DNA of 64,000 nucleotides from Kiritimatiellota bacterium (GTDB lineage: Bacteria > Verrucomicrobiota > Kiritimatiellia > JAAZAB01), in assembly GCA_026398415.1 (NCBI GenBank), contig JAPLSY010000029.1, positions 62,001 to 126,000 of the forward strand, in the 5' to 3' direction. A program made the translations under genes and the position numbers. The first letter of the stretch is position 1. Each line of letters begins with the position of its first letter. Below, in pieces: positions 62,763-64,000 of the stretch. The notes under the pieces are model-generated. The model saw nothing but the letters and a program-made list of their open reading frames with translations, did not search any database and had not been told where the DNA came from.

Positions 62763-63767
62763 ATGCAACACGTTCTGCAAAAACTCATTGACCGCCAGGA
62801 CCTGGCCGCATCCGAAGCCGGCACGGTGTTCGACCAGCTCATGGATGGACGGCTCACGCCGGCACAGATTGGCGCGTTTCTGACCGCCCTGCGCATGAAG
62901 GGCGAATCCGTGGAGGAATTAATCGGCGCCGCATCCGCCATGCGGCGGCACGCCGTACTGATTGACACCGGCGGCCTGCCGGTTGTGGACACCTGCGGCA
63001 CAGGCGGGGACCGCGCGGGCACATTCAACATTTCCACCACGGCCGCGTTGGTTGTGGCCGGCGCAGGCGTCCCGGTGGCCAAGCACGGCAACCGGGCGGT
63101 CACCAGTCAATGCGGCTCGGCCGACGTCCTGGTTGCGCTGGGCATTAATATCGAGGCGCCGCCGGAAACCGTGGAGGAATGCCTCCGCGCTATCGGGATC
63201 GGTTTTCTATTTGCCCCCCGCCTGCATCCGGCCATGAAGCATGCCGTCCCCGTGCGTCGGGAATTGGGCATCCGCACCATTTTTAATATGCTGGGGCCAT
63301 TGACCAATCCGGCCAACGCCCGCGGGCAAATCCTGGGCGTGTTTGCGCCGGAACTGACCGAAAGTTTCGCCGCCGTTCTGCGCGCCCTGGGCAGCAAGCG
63401 GGTCTTCATTGTGCATGGCCGGGACGGCCTGGACGAAATCACGGTCACTACAACGACGCGCGTCACGGAATTGCGCGACGGCCGCCTGCGCACGTACGAA
63501 CTGGACCCGCTCCCGCTCATCGGCGCCTATCATTCGGTGGATGCCCTGCGGGGCGGTTCTCCGGAAGTAAACGCGGCGATTACCCGCCGCGTGCTTGCGG
63601 GCGAAAGCGGTGCCGCGCGCGATATTGTGCTGCTCAATGCGGCCGCCGGCATCGTCGCCGGCGGTAAAGCCGATGACCTGCACCAAGGCTTTGAACTGGC
63701 AAAAATCTCCATTGACAGCGGCCAGGCTGCTGCCAAGCTGCAGGCACTGATCGAACACACAAAATAA
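62763..63767 (+). CDS. trpD: Anthranilate phosphoribosyltransferase (TrpD)
   Basis: Joins anthranilate and PRPP, 334 residues. The PRPP-binding motif DTCGTGGDRAGTFNISTTAA is near residues 77-96, followed by KHGNRAVTSQCGSADVL and the RRELGIRTIFNMLGPLTNPA block near 163. Length and order match the family. It follows trpG after a repeat-filled gap of 155 bases, wide for an operon. Confidence 0.96.
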   Translation: MQHVLQKLIDRQDLAASEAGTVFDQLMDGRLTPAQIGAFLTALRMKGESVEELIGAASAMRRHAVLIDTGGLPVVDTCGTGGDRAGTFNISTTAALVVAGAGVPVAKHGNRAVTSQCGSADVLVALGINIEAPPETVEECLRAIGIGFLFAPRLHPAMKHAVPVRRELGIRTIFNMLGPLTNPANARGQILGVFAPELTESFAAVLRALGSKRVFIVHGRDGLDEITVTTTTRVTELRDGRLRTYELDPLPLIGAYHSVDALRGGSPEVNAAITRRVLAGESGAARDIVLLNAAAGIVAGGKADDLHQGFELAKISIDSGQAAAKLQALIEHTK

Positions 63768-63780
63768 ATGAAGAATTAAA

Positions 63781-63881
63781 AATGCAGAATGCAGAAACAT
63801 TTAATCAGGCCCCGAAGCGGAGCGATTTGCGTCTTCCATATTCTTCATTCTGCATTCTGCATTCTACATTCTGCATTTCTT
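63781..63881. repeat. CATTCTG repeats with long hairpin in the trpD-trpC gap
   Basis: AATGCAGAATGCAG (63781-63794) and CTGCATTCTGCATT (63850-63863) are perfect 14-bp arms. Further CATTCTG copies follow on the right side (CATTCTACATTCTGCATTTC). The hairpin would lie in the transcript between trpD and trpC. Confidence 0.8.
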
Positions 63882-63884
63882 AAA

Positions 63885-64000
63885 ATGAACTCTTTTCTCC
63901 AATCCATCATGGCTGAGCGGCGCAACGATGCCCGGCAGGCAAGCGCGCATCTGCCGCTTGAGCGCCTGGAAAAGATCGTCGCGGAGCTTCCCAAGATCAG
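63885..64000 (+). CDS. trpC: Indole-3-glycerol phosphate synthase (TrpC), partial
   Basis: Only the first 38 codons are in the window. FLQSIMAERRNDARQ then SAHLPLERLEKIVAELPK matches the N-terminal helix pattern of TrpC, and the place after trpD agrees. The ATG at 63885 directly follows repeat DNA, with no ribosome site seen. Confidence 0.8.
   Translation, partial: MNSFLQSIMAERRNDARQASAHLPLERLEKIVAELPKI

Noticed and set aside
63768-63884. Tandem CATTCTG units as a possible CRISPR array
   Set aside because: Units are seven bases without unique spacers; it is a short-period repeat.

Overview
The window is a 64 kb stretch of a Gram-negative bacterial chromosome with mostly 55-65% G+C in the genes. 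The content suggests the PVC superphylum (Kiritimatiellota, Lentisphaerota or a related Verrucomicrobia-like lineage): a lipid A gene set using LpxI, surface lipoproteins with LamG and FG-GAP repeats, a GH109-type Gfo/Idh protein, a DUF4838 protein, an AraM-type glycerol-1-phosphate dehydrogenase, and a Gld-like ABC operon ending in an AsmA-like gene. This placement is inference; no rRNA or tRNA gene is visible.

Layout. 0-8 kb (minus): a partial membrane protein, an extended SDR epimerase, a CHASE2/adenylate cyclase, an Ldh2 dehydrogenase, mnmA and a DUF2851 protein. 8-15.3 kb (plus): a compact operon with ABC ATPase, permease, GldG-like, DUF4340 and AsmA-like proteins. 15.3-26.7 kb: sugar and amine metabolism genes (GNAT-like acyltransferase, GH109, cupin, iron alcohol dehydrogenase, an M24 protein with a degenerate metal site), then a polysaccharide deacetylase, a beta-barrel protein and two glycosyltransferases. 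26.9-36 kb: class II aldolase with G1P dehydrogenase, alpha-galactosidase, priA and a GH63/GH37-like hydrolase. 36-42.2 kb: yjbQ, a 1453-residue lipoprotein and a GH43/32-like protein.

42.3-45.3 kb (minus) is the most interesting region. A sigma70-like promoter is followed by a cobalamin riboswitch, an intrinsic terminator, an unlisted 33-codon gene with a strong Shine-Dalgarno site, a radical SAM/SPASM enzyme joined to it by an ATGA overlap, and cobT. This looks like a B12-repressed peptide-modification operon.

45.3-49.8 kb is lower in G+C (42-52% in sampled lines). It holds a 909-residue FG-GAP repeat protein, a remnant of a DPM1-like glycosyltransferase and a sialidase-like lipoprotein, and looks acquired. 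50-56.3 kb: a homocysteine methyltransferase and, on the minus strand, lpxI, a Gfo/Idh gene, lpxB, a GT2 and an FAD oxidoreductase, the last three joined by ATGA overlaps. 57-60.4 kb: a DUF4838 protein, a Cas4/RecB-like nuclease and a DUF167 protein. 60.5-64 kb: trpE-trpG-trpD-trpC; trpE has a near-consensus promoter overlapped by a perfect 20-bp palindrome and appears to have almost no 5' leader.

Several families of short-period degenerate repeats fill the gaps between genes, including the gaps inside the trp operon. No CRISPR array, prophage, insertion sequence or structural RNA gene was found.
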